A stretch of DNA of 6,604 bases from Candidatus Methylomirabilota bacterium (GTDB lineage: Bacteria; Methylomirabilota; Methylomirabilia; Methylomirabilales; JACPAU01): assembly GCA_016180705.1 (NCBI GenBank), contig JACPAU010000081.1:1-6604 (forward strand), read 5' to 3'. The notes beneath the pieces were generated by a model. It was not told the origin of the DNA and searched no databases. It was given only the letters and a program-made list of their open reading frames with translations. Positions 1 to 5,525 of the stretch are shown piece after piece. Position 1 is the stretch's first letter. Every line of letters starts with the position of its first letter. A program made the position numbers and the translations under genes.

Positions 1-231
1 CCCCTTTCGGGGGTCGCTGTGCGGGCTCGGGACAAGGCCTGATCTGGTCCGGCTGTTTCACGCAACACTCTCCAGTGGAAAAGGGGTGACCCTTCTGGGA
101 ACGGTTGGGCCATGCCGACGAGGCTATCGCGGTCGGAGTTCGAGAGGGGGTCGGCGGCCGGCAGGAAATTCCCACTGGAGGAAGGAGGTTCCCTTCGGCT
201 TTGGGGAGGACACAGACAATCTCGCGGGGAT

Positions 232-243
232 AGGAAGGAGGGG
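232..243 (+). promoter_or_regulatory. Ribosome binding site that fixes the porin start
   Basis: The purine run AGGAAGGAGGGG contains GGAGG (237-241) five bases before the GTG at 247. It decides the start: the in-frame ATG at 112 has no such site and would put about 45 charged, Gly/Arg-rich residues in front of the signal peptide. A similar purine run (GGAGGAAGGAGG, near 177-188) lies further upstream but has no sensible start after it. Confidence 0.75.
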
Positions 244-246
244 AGT

Positions 247-1437
247 GTGCGCAGGAGAGGTCTCATCGTAGTCTTCAGCGTTCTCTGCCTCGTCGTTCTA
301 CTCGCCCTGCCCGGCGTGGGCAGCGCGGCGCCGCAGATCAAGGTCGGCGGCTATGTGAAGCTGGATGCCATCTACCAGACGGGCGCGACCGATAGCGCCG
401 CACCGAACCCGAAGGTCACCCCCCTGGACGGGACGGCGGACTCCAACCGGCAGGAATTCATCTTTGATGCGAGAGAGTCCCGCTTGAACTTCAACATCAC
501 CGATGAGGTGGAGGGGGTCAAGCTTCGCGGCTTCGTGGAGTTCGACTTCGAAGGGGGAGGTGGGAACGTCTCGACGACCAACTCCCACGTGCCCCGCCTG
601 CGGCACGCCTTCGGGCAGGGAACGTTCCGCAACGGCCTCTCTCTCCTGGCCGGCCAGACCTGGTCCACCTTCACGAACCCCGCCTTCTTCGCGAACACCA
701 TTGACTTCAACGGGCCGGCCGGGCAGGTTTTCTCGCGGCAGCCCCAGATCCGGCTCGGCTACGGGCTGATGCCGAACCTCACGCTCGAGGTAGCCGCGGA
801 AGAGCCGTCGTTCCAGAGCCGGGATGATGGGAGCACAGCTGCTAAGGCGACGTCGTTTACCAGTAACACCAAGCAGGTCATCCCCCAATTCGTCGGGCGC
901 CTGGCCTGGGCGGATCCCCGGTTGAGCGCCGAGGTGGCGGCGACGGTGGGACAGAATAAGTTCAAGTTCGCTAGCGGCGAGACGGAAGACGAGATTAATT
1001 GGGGGGTGCTGGGGAGTGTGAAAGTCCCCCTCGGGCCCCTCACCCTGCAGGGGCACATCCACTATCTGGACGGGATCAACCGGTACGCCAACGGGGACTT
1101 CCCGGACGGCATCCTGGTCACGGCCGCCGGGGCGGAAGAGGTCGTGAACCTCACCTCCCTCGGCTTCTTCGCTGGCGGCAGTTACCAGGTCATGGCGCGG
1201 ACGACCCTGAACGCCTACTACGGCTGGGAGGAGATAGACGACGAGGCGGGGAAAGGCTTCGGGAGCGCCACGACGTTCGACAATGAGACCCTCCAGTCCA
1301 TCCACGTGAACGTCATGCACGACATCGTCCAGAACTGGCGCGTGGGCCTGGAGTGGCAGTACAACTCGCGCGAGCTCTTCAACGGAACCGACGGCGACAT
1401 CAACAAGATCCACCTCGCCTTCTGGTATTTCTTCTAG
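247..1437 (+). CDS. DcaP-like outer-membrane porin precursor
   Basis: Predicted 396-residue outer-membrane beta-barrel for diffusion of small solutes. The GTG start is chosen because it follows a strong ribosome binding site and gives a proper Sec signal peptide: MRRR, a hydrophobic core at about residues 5-22, and cleavage near GSA/A (27-28). The mature protein opens with a first barrel strand (IKVGGYVKLDAIYQ, 31-44). It then has features I associate with DcaP-type porins: SRLNF (78-82), GFVEFDFEG (95-103), RLRHAFG (117-123), LLAGQTWSTF (133-142) and SRQPQIRLGYG (163-173). The chain alternates polar and hydrophobic residues throughout and ends in phenylalanine (AFWYFF), the usual barrel-assembly signal. 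There is no N-terminal coiled coil as in Acinetobacter DcaP, so it may be a shorter relative. Its terminator and the gap after it suggest a monocistronic gene. The substrate cannot be read from sequence; dicarboxylates or other small anions would be a guess. Family confidence is good, function only general. Confidence 0.88.
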   Translation: MRRRGLIVVFSVLCLVVLLALPGVGSAAPQIKVGGYVKLDAIYQTGATDSAAPNPKVTPLDGTADSNRQEFIFDARESRLNFNITDEVEGVKLRGFVEFDFEGGGGNVSTTNSHVPRLRHAFGQGTFRNGLSLLAGQTWSTFTNPAFFANTIDFNGPAGQVFSRQPQIRLGYGLMPNLTLEVAAEEPSFQSRDDGSTAAKATSFTSNTKQVIPQFVGRLAWADPRLSAEVAATVGQNKFKFASGETEDEINWGVLGSVKVPLGPLTLQGHIHYLDGINRYANGDFPDGILVTAAGAEEVVNLTSLGFFAGGSYQVMARTTLNAYYGWEEIDDEAGKGFGSATTFDNETLQSIHVNVMHDIVQNWRVGLEWQYNSRELFNGTDGDINKIHLAFWYFF

Positions 1438-1477
1438 TCCCGGGCGGTCGGCCCAGCCTCCGACTCGCCCTTCTTTC

Positions 1478-1524
1478 GGGGCGGCCTGCGGTTTGCTTGA
1501 ACGCAGGTCGCCCTTTCCTTTCTC
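1478..1524 (+). terminator. Intrinsic terminator of the porin gene
   Basis: GGGGCGGCCTGCG (1478-1490) pairs with CGCAGGTCGCCCT (1502-1514). That is 13 pairs including two G-U wobbles (G1484 with T1508, G1478 with T1514), around an 11-base loop. The stem runs straight into the pyrimidine tract TTTCCTTTCTC (1514-1524). It begins about 40 bases after the porin stop. Long GC stem plus T-rich tail is the classic Rho-independent form and is the strongest terminator in the window. Confidence 0.82.
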
Positions 1525-1572
1525 GGGTTTCTCCTTCCCATACGTAGTGTGCCGCGTCATCCAAGAATTCGC

Positions 1573-1602
1573 TTGACTCCGCGCCCTGTGGACAAGTATG
1601 TG
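1573..1602 (+). promoter_or_regulatory. Possible sigma-70-type promoter for the lipoprotein gene
   Basis: TTGACT (1573-1578) matches five of six -35 consensus bases. TATGTG (1597-1602) after an 18-base spacer keeps only the first three bases of TATAAT, so the -10 is weak. The site sits after the porin terminator and about 100 bases before the lipoprotein start, where a promoter is expected. The -10 overlaps a tandem 12-bp repeat. Confidence 0.35.
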
Positions 1603-1610
1603 GACAAATA
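1587..1610 (+). repeat. Tandem 12-bp direct repeat upstream of the lipoprotein
   Basis: TGTGGACAAGTA (1587-1598) is followed immediately by TGTGGACAAATA (1599-1610), 11 of 12 identical. The core GGACA recurs at 1623-1627 and 1650-1654. It is AT-richer than its surroundings and overlaps the putative -10 element, so it could be a binding site for a regulator; this is inference. If the lipoprotein started at the in-frame ATG at 1549, the repeat would encode VDKYVDKY, but that start is disfavoured. Confidence 0.6.
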
Positions 1611-1698
1611 CGAAGGAATCGCGGACAGGTTTCGGCTTGCGCGGTCAGGGGACAGCGGCGGGCAGACGAGAGATGCTCCTCCCCAGGAGCCCTCGACG

Positions 1699-2391
1699 AT
1701 GAACCGGGTACTCTTCCACTGGCGGGGGATTCTTTTTCTCTTGCTTGTTGCCGCGCCGCTCCTGCCTGCTTGCGGCGGTGGCAAGAGGGTGAGCCCCGCC
1801 GCCACCAAGCCCGCCGAACGGGAGTGGGTCTTGGTTCAGAATCCCCGTCGGACCGACCGAGGGAACGACCCAGAATACATCTGGGTGGACCGGCAGGAAA
1901 TCCCGACAACCCTCACTGGTGCGGTTTTCGGAAGGGAAGCCATCATTGCACCGCCTGATGCGTACGCCAAGGCCGGCCCGCCCCCCGGCCCGGGAAGGAT
2001 CTGGCGGCCTCCGGAGGGTGAGACGGGAACCCCCGTTGCTACTCCCCCCAGGGGGGCCCCGCCGCTGGCCCCCGAGGTCCGCGCCGCGCTGCCACCTCCC
2101 ATCCGCCCGGAGGACCGCAGGGGCTACGTGGTCCTCGTGGACGGAATGCGGATCGTCATTGACCTGGCCGACGGGGAGGTCAGGAAGGACAGCCTCATCG
2201 CCATCACCCGCCGCCAGAGCCTGACGCACCCCGTGACCGGGGAGCCCCTCGGGGAGATCGCGCTCGAGGTCGGCCGGGCCCGCATCGTCGAGGTCCAGGC
2301 GAAGTTCTCGGTGGCCGAACTCATCGGGTTCAAGCCCGGCCTGACCGTGAAGCCGCAAGACCGGGTCACGGTCCTCCCCGCGAGTCCCTAG
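1699..2391 (+). CDS. Putative lipoprotein with proline-rich linker and FlgT-C-like domain
   Basis: Predicted 230-residue lipoprotein. The ATG at 1699 is preferred because AGGAG (1685-1689) lies nine bases upstream and the N-terminus then becomes a lipoprotein signal: MNRVLFHWRG, a hydrophobic core (11-22) and lipobox LPAC with Cys25 as the likely lipidated residue. An in-frame ATG at 1549 would bury the signal 50 residues in. After the Cys come a Gly/Ala linker, a short polar region with EYIWVDRQEIPTTLTG (59-74), a low-complexity Pro-rich segment (about 85-138), and a beta-rich C-terminal domain (142-227). That domain has GYVVLVDGMRIVIDLADG, a run ending in ITRR, HPVTGEPLG (177-185) and an alternating strand VGRARIVEVQ (191-200) before FSVAELI. 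The order (beta hairpin, TGE-LG, G-x-x-x-V-x-x-V, S-x-A-x-x) resembles the FlgT C-terminal fold of cell-envelope proteins. That comparison is from memory and tentative. No flagellar or secretion gene is adjacent, so the role is unknown. Confidence 0.78.
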   Translation: MNRVLFHWRGILFLLLVAAPLLPACGGGKRVSPAATKPAEREWVLVQNPRRTDRGNDPEYIWVDRQEIPTTLTGAVFGREAIIAPPDAYAKAGPPPGPGRIWRPPEGETGTPVATPPRGAPPLAPEVRAALPPPIRPEDRRGYVVLVDGMRIVIDLADGEVRKDSLIAITRRQSLTHPVTGEPLGEIALEVGRARIVEVQAKFSVAELIGFKPGLTVKPQDRVTVLPASP

Positions 2392-2488
2392 TCTGGGTCA
2401 GGGCCGCGCTACACCGGAGCCCGTGATCTCGTTCAGTCTGGACGAGCACATCTCCTTGACTCTTCCCCGCTCCTCTGGTACCGAAGCA

Positions 2489-2516
2489 CCGGGCCGCGCC
2501 GCTGGCGCGCGCCCGG
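2489..2516 (+). other. GC-rich hairpin abutting the zinc-ribbon ribosome binding site
   Basis: CCGGGC (2489-2494) pairs with GCCCGG (2511-2516), and GCGCC (2496-2500) pairs with GGCGC (2504-2508) around a GCT loop. One base on the 5' side and two on the 3' side are unpaired. The last two G bases of the stem are also the first two of the Shine-Dalgarno run GGAGGA (2515-2520) of the small gene at 2524. It could hinder ribosome access or slow polymerase after the lipoprotein gene. No T tract follows, so it is not a standard terminator. Confidence 0.55.
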
Positions 2517-2523
2517 AGGAGCG

Positions 2524-2646
2524 GTGGACTTCCCCGTAACCTGCTCCCAGTGCGGCTGGACCGGACAGATCGACGAGGCCAAGCCCGGCCCCAAGGTCGC
2601 CCTCTGCCCCCAGTGCGCGAGCCCCCTCTTCCCCGATGAGGACTAA
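2524..2646 (+). CDS. 40-residue zinc-ribbon protein
   Basis: A very short gene starting GTG and ending TAA. The product begins MDFPVTCSQCGWTG and has two CxxC knuckles: Cys7/Cys10 and Cys28/Cys31, 17 residues apart, with G-W after the first pair and an acidic tail (FPDED). That is the layout of a single rubredoxin-like zinc ribbon binding one Zn(II). GGAGG (2515-2519) lies four bases upstream of GTG, and no ATG, GTG or TTG occurs further upstream in this frame back to the lipoprotein stop, so the start is the only one available. It lies 132 bases after the lipoprotein, in the same reading frame with no stop between the lipoprotein TAG and this gene. Function is unknown: such mini-ribbons may bind nucleic acid or act as metal-holding adaptors. 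The paired cysteine motifs argue against a chance ORF, but expression is unproven. Confidence 0.65.
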   Translation: MDFPVTCSQCGWTGQIDEAKPGPKVALCPQCASPLFPDED

Positions 2647-2705
2647 GTCTCCGATGGTGCTCCAACGCAGCAGGGCCCGCGGTTCCCCCGGCGTATTCCG
2701 ACGGG

Positions 2706-2800
2706 TCAGGCGGCAGGCCTTGCCGGCCGCAGCCCCCCTCCTCCGCCCGATACCCAGACAGGGCTGCGTCGGGGGGCCGCGGCCGCGCCCTGCCGCCTGA
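2706..2800. repeat. Nested inverted repeat upstream of the HAD gene
   Basis: TCAGGCGGCAGG (2706-2717) is the exact reverse complement of CCTGCCGCCTGA (2789-2800). Inside, CGCAGCCC (2728-2735) is the exact reverse complement of GGGCTGCG (2761-2768). The stretch 2775-2784 (GGCCGCGGCC) is itself a palindrome and could pair with alternatives such as GGCCGC at 2725-2730. As RNA this would form a long stem with internal loops, ending 28 bases before the HAD start. There is no T tract, so it is not a plain intrinsic terminator. It could be a structured leader, a transcript-end structure for the zinc-ribbon gene, or a dispersed REP-like element. Confidence 0.6.
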
Positions 2801-2828
2801 GGGACGGCGCGGGCCGGGGCTCTCCGTG

Positions 2829-3608
2829 ATGCGCTTCCGGGGATACATCCTCGACCTGGACGGGACCATCTACCTCGGGCCCCGCATGATCGACGGGGCG
2901 GCCGCGACCGTGCGGGCGCTCCGGGAGCGCGGCGCCAAGGTCTGCTTTCTCTCCAACAAGCCGATCGAGAGCCGGGCGCGCTACGCCGAGAAGCTCCGGG
3001 GGTTCGGCATCGCCGCCGACCTCGAGAGCGTGGTCAACTCCTCGTACGTGATGGCCCGCTACCTGGCGGGCCGGGACCCGGGAGCCCCGGTCTACGTCAT
3101 CGGGGAGCCTCCGCTCAAGGAGGAGCTGGCGGCCGCGGGACTGCGGGTCGAGACCGACCCGACCCGGGTCCGCTACCTCATCATCGCCTTCGACCGGACC
3201 TTCGACTACCGCAAGCTGCACGACGCCCTCATCGCCGTCCGGCACGGCGCCCGGATGCTCGCCACGAACCCCGACCGGACCTGCCCCACGGAGGCGGGGG
3301 AGGTCCCGGACGCGGCCGGGATGATCGGGGCGGTGGAGGGGGTGACCGGCCGGAAGGTGGAGGTGGTGGTCGGGAAGCCCAGCCGGATCATGCTCGACGT
3401 GGCCCTGGAGCGCCTGGGCCTCCCCGCCGCGGCCTGCCTCATGGTGGGGGACCGGCTGGAGACCGACGTCACCATGGGCAGGGCCGCCGGGATGCCGACG
3501 GCCCTGGTCCTGACGGGGGTCACCCGGCGGGAGGATCTGGCGAGCGCCCCGGTGCGCCCGGACTATGTCCTGGAGAGCATTCGGGATCTGCTCGCGCTCG
3601 ACCCGTAG
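2829..3608 (+). CDS. HAD superfamily subclass IIA phosphatase (NagD/AraL-like)
   Basis: Predicted 259-residue cytosolic phosphohydrolase, the usual length for HAD-IIA enzymes. All four HAD motifs are visible: motif I LDLDGT (nucleophile Asp9, acid/base Asp11), motif II LSNK (Ser42), motif III VGKPS (Lys183), and motif IV GDRLETD (Asp208 and Asp213, magnesium ligands). The alpha/beta cap between motifs II and III includes the family-typical ATNPD and CPTEAGEVPDAAG segments. Relatives dephosphorylate sugar phosphates, p-nitrophenyl phosphate, 2-phosphoglycolate or nucleotides; the substrate here cannot be told. A GTG directly precedes the ATG (2826) and could be the start instead; neither has a good Shine-Dalgarno sequence. 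The SDR gene starts 25 bases downstream, so the two are probably one transcript. The leader holds a large inverted repeat. A role in clearing a phosphorylated metabolite of the neighbouring pathway is inference. Confidence 0.93.
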   Translation: MRFRGYILDLDGTIYLGPRMIDGAAATVRALRERGAKVCFLSNKPIESRARYAEKLRGFGIAADLESVVNSSYVMARYLAGRDPGAPVYVIGEPPLKEELAAAGLRVETDPTRVRYLIIAFDRTFDYRKLHDALIAVRHGARMLATNPDRTCPTEAGEVPDAAGMIGAVEGVTGRKVEVVVGKPSRIMLDVALERLGLPAAACLMVGDRLETDVTMGRAAGMPTALVLTGVTRREDLASAPVRPDYVLESIRDLLALDP

Positions 3609-3633
3609 GCGCGGCGCGAGGAGGCAGGAGCCG

Positions 3634-4392
3634 ATGGAGCTCTTCTCGCTCACGGGAAAGGTGGCCCTGATCACCGGCGGCCTCGGGGACATCGGCCGGA
3701 CGCTCGCCCGGGGCTTCGCGGAGGCGGGCGCGGACGTCGCCCTCCTCGATCGGAACCTCGCCCGCCGGGCCGAGGTGGAGGCACAGGTGCGGGCGACCGG
3801 GCGCCGCGTCCTCACGCTGGAGGCGGACGTCCGGGTCCGGGCCCAGGTGGACGCGGCCTTCGAGCGGATCCTGGAGCAGTTCGGCCGCCTCGACGTGACG
3901 GTCAACAACGCCGGGCTCAACGTGCGGGGACCGGCGGAAGAGCTGGCGGAGGCGGACCTGGAGACCGTCCTCGACGTGAATCTCAAGGGGGTCTTCCTGT
4001 GCGGGCAGGCGGCCGCGCGGGCCATGAAGGCGCGGGGGGGCGGCAAGATCATCAACGTCGCCTCCATCGGCGGGGCCGTCGCCCTTCCCTCCTCGGCCGC
4101 GTACTGCGGGAGCAAGGGGGGCGTGGTTCTCCTCACACGGGCGTGGGCCGCCGAGTGGGCGCCCTTCAACATCCAGGTCAACGCCATCGGGCCCACCTAC
4201 ATCCGGACCCAATTGAATGCCGCCTTCGTGGACCGCCCGGAGATCCGGGAGCGCATTCTCCGGTTCACGCCCGCGGGCCGCCTCGGCCGGTGCGAGGACC
4301 TGGTCGGGACCGCCGTGTATTTGGCCTCCGCCGCCTCCGACCTGGTCACGGGCCAGACGATCTACGTGGACGGCGGCTACACCGCGGTCTGA
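3634..4392 (+). CDS. Classical SDR family NAD(P)-dependent oxidoreductase
   Basis: Predicted 252-residue Rossmann-fold dehydrogenase interconverting a hydroxyl and a carbonyl group. It has the cofactor loop TGGLGDIG (14-21), Asp39 at the end of strand 2 (favouring NAD over NADP), NNAG (91-94), and the tetrad Asn116, Ser144, Tyr157 and Lys161 in YCGSK. The C-terminus ends in the common YVDGGY pattern. The ATG at 3634 is chosen over the in-frame start at 3565, which lies inside the HAD gene, because AGGAGG (3619-3624) is nine bases upstream and the product then begins MELFSLTGKVALITGG, as in gluconate 5-dehydrogenase/KduD-like SDRs. In the cofactor loop the usual TGxxxGxG central Gly is Asp19, with a Gly one place earlier; GDIG forms do occur in SDRs. 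General sequence feel is closest to gluconate 5-dehydrogenase or glucose 1-dehydrogenase, but SDR substrates cannot be assigned this way. Confidence 0.93.
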   Translation: MELFSLTGKVALITGGLGDIGRTLARGFAEAGADVALLDRNLARRAEVEAQVRATGRRVLTLEADVRVRAQVDAAFERILEQFGRLDVTVNNAGLNVRGPAEELAEADLETVLDVNLKGVFLCGQAAARAMKARGGGKIINVASIGGAVALPSSAAYCGSKGGVVLLTRAWAAEWAPFNIQVNAIGPTYIRTQLNAAFVDRPEIRERILRFTPAGRLGRCEDLVGTAVYLASAASDLVTGQTIYVDGGYTAV

Positions 4393-4415
4393 GGCGCGGG
4401 CGCGCGCCCCGCGCC
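4393..4415 (+). terminator. GC hairpin directly after the SDR stop
   Basis: GGCGCGGG (4393-4400) pairs with CCCGCGCC (4408-4415) across a CGCGCGC loop; an alternative fold uses the palindrome GGGCGCGCGCCC (4398-4409). It starts at the base after the SDR stop codon and ends just before the downstream promoter, so it plausibly separates two transcription units. There is no T tract, so termination would have to be weak or of an atypical kind. Confidence 0.4.
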
Positions 4416-4417
4416 GC

Positions 4418-4446
4418 TTGACATCGCCCGGGCGGTCCTTTAGGTT
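4418..4446 (+). promoter_or_regulatory. Putative sigma-70-type promoter of the E1 alpha/beta operon
   Basis: A perfect -35 TTGACA (4418-4423), a 17-base spacer, and TAGGTT (4441-4446) as -10, which keeps the most conserved positions T1, A2 and T6. The predicted start near 4453 leaves a leader of about 80 bases before the E1 alpha ATG. This is the best promoter match seen in the window and lies in the only sizeable gap between the SDR and E1 genes. Confidence 0.6.
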
Positions 4447-4503
4447 CACGCCAGCACCGTTTCCCGCGCACCGCGTGGACCAAGGCCACGGACCGGGCGG
4501 TCC
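4428..4503 (+). repeat. 11-bp direct repeat, one copy inside the promoter spacer
   Basis: CCGGGCGGTCC occurs exactly at 4428-4438, between the -35 and -10 elements, and again at 4493-4503 in the predicted leader. The second copy is also part of a small hairpin (GGACC 4490-4494 with GGTCC 4499-4503). A ten-base match occurs just after the porin stop (1440-1449), so this GC-rich word may recur by chance. A repressor site is possible but unproven. Confidence 0.35.
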
Positions 4504-4531
4504 CTGCCCCGGCTCCATCCTCCGGGAATCT

Positions 4532-5494
4532 ATGATCCCCACCACCGAGCAGGCCCTCAAGATCTACCGGAGCATGCTCCGGATCCGCGCCTTCGAGGAG
4601 AAGGCGAGCGAACTCTTCCTCGCGGGCCGGCTCCCGGGGTTCCTGCACACCTACATCGGCCAGGAGGCCGTCGCCGCCGGGGTCTCCGCCCACCTCACGA
4701 AGGAGGACGCCATCACCAGCACCCACCGGGGGCACGGCCACGCGGTGGCCAAGGGGGCGCGCCTCGACCTGATGATGGCGGAGCTGTTCGCCAGGAAGAC
4801 CGGGTACTGCAAGGGGAAGGGCGGCTCGATGCACATCGCCGACCTGGATCTCGGCATCCTGGGGGCGAACGGGATCGTGGGTGCCGGCATCCCCATCGCC
4901 GCCGGCGCCGCCCTCAGCGCGAGGCTGCAGGGGCGCCGGACCGTCACGGTCGCCTTCTTCGGCGACGGGGCGTCGAACACCGGGGCCTTCCACGAGGGGC
5001 TGAACCTGGCCGCCGTCTGGAACCTCCCCGTGGTCTTCGTCTGTGAGAACAATCAGTACGCCGAATCCACCCCGCGGGAGGTGCACCAGAAGGTCAAGGA
5101 CATCGCGTCCCGGGCGGTGGCCTACGAGATGCCGGGGGTGGTGGTGGACGGCATGGACGCCCTGGCCGTCTTCGCCGCGGCCGGCGAGGCGGTCCGGCGG
5201 GCGCGGGAGGGGGGCGGCCCTACTCTCCTGGAAGCGAAGACCTACCGCTTTATGGGCCACTATGTGGGGGATCCGGGGACCTCCTACCGCGAGGCCGCCG
5301 AGGTGGAGCGCTGGAAGCAGCGGGACCCGATCCGCCTCTTCCGCCAACTCCTGCTGGAGGAGCGCCGCATCCCTGCGGCCACGCTGGCCGCGATCGAGGC
5401 GGAGGTCGCCCGGGAGATCGCCGAGGCGGTCACCTTCGCCGAGCAGAGCCCGGAGCCGGACCCGGAAGACGCCCTTCGGGACATCTTTGCCTGA
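4532..5494 (+). CDS. Thiamine-diphosphate-dependent 2-oxo acid dehydrogenase E1, alpha subunit
   Basis: Predicted 320-residue alpha chain of an alpha2beta2 E1 that decarboxylates a 2-oxo acid (or cleaves acetoin) and transfers the acyl group to lipoyl-E2. The thiamine-diphosphate motif runs from GDG (144-146) to NN (173-174). Other family marks are YIGQEAVAAG (41-50), the active-site loop THRGHGH (64-70), KGGSMHI (96-102), and RFMGHYVGDPGTSYR (239-253), corresponding to the loop phosphorylated in mitochondrial E1. The length and the GHYVGDP form are close to acetoin dehydrogenase AcoA and the short bacterial PdhA-like proteins; I cannot separate these. The ATG at 4532 is chosen because the upstream extension of the frame overlaps the SDR gene and the product begins like other E1 alphas (TTEQALKIYRSMLRIRAFEE). 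Its ribosome binding site is weak. The beta subunit gene follows after 31 bases. Confidence 0.95.
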   Translation: MIPTTEQALKIYRSMLRIRAFEEKASELFLAGRLPGFLHTYIGQEAVAAGVSAHLTKEDAITSTHRGHGHAVAKGARLDLMMAELFARKTGYCKGKGGSMHIADLDLGILGANGIVGAGIPIAAGAALSARLQGRRTVTVAFFGDGASNTGAFHEGLNLAAVWNLPVVFVCENNQYAESTPREVHQKVKDIASRAVAYEMPGVVVDGMDALAVFAAAGEAVRRAREGGGPTLLEAKTYRFMGHYVGDPGTSYREAAEVERWKQRDPIRLFRQLLLEERRIPAATLAAIEAEVAREIAEAVTFAEQSPEPDPEDALRDIFA

Positions 5495-5525
5495 GGGAGC
5501 GGGCCGGGAAAGGACGGAGGGGGCG

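Noticed and set aside
1..14. CCCC-TTTC-GGGG hairpin at the window start
   Set aside because: Only four base pairs and cut by the window edge, so it cannot be judged as a terminator.
1..111. Porin promoter, including a sigma-54-type GG/GC pair
   Set aside because: No convincing -35/-10 or -24/-12 combination with correct spacing was found.
112..246. N-terminal extension of the porin from ATG 112
   Set aside because: No ribosome binding site at 112, and the extension would place a charged segment before a textbook signal peptide that starts at GTG 247.
298..1560. 420-codon open frame on the minus strand opposite the porin
   Set aside because: It is antisense to a well-supported porin, has Arg/Gly/Pro/Val-rich low-information sequence, and is expected from high-GC codon bias on the opposite strand.
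1549..1698. N-terminal extension of the lipoprotein from ATG 1549
   Set aside because: It would run through the putative promoter and place the lipoprotein signal 50 residues in; ATG 1699 has AGGAG at good spacing.
2456..2484. TTGACT with 17-base spacer and TACCGA as a promoter for the zinc-ribbon gene
   Set aside because: The -10 keeps only the first two consensus bases; too weak to list as a feature, although the position would be reasonable.
2654..2800. 48-codon ORF on the plus strand between the zinc ribbon and HAD genes
   Set aside because: No Shine-Dalgarno sequence, Arg/Pro/Ala-rich translation without motifs, and it lies over the inverted repeat.
2706..4196. 496-codon minus-strand open frame across the HAD and SDR genes
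   Set aside because: It overlaps two genes with complete catalytic motifs; its own translation has no recognisable domain and looks like a GC-bias shadow.
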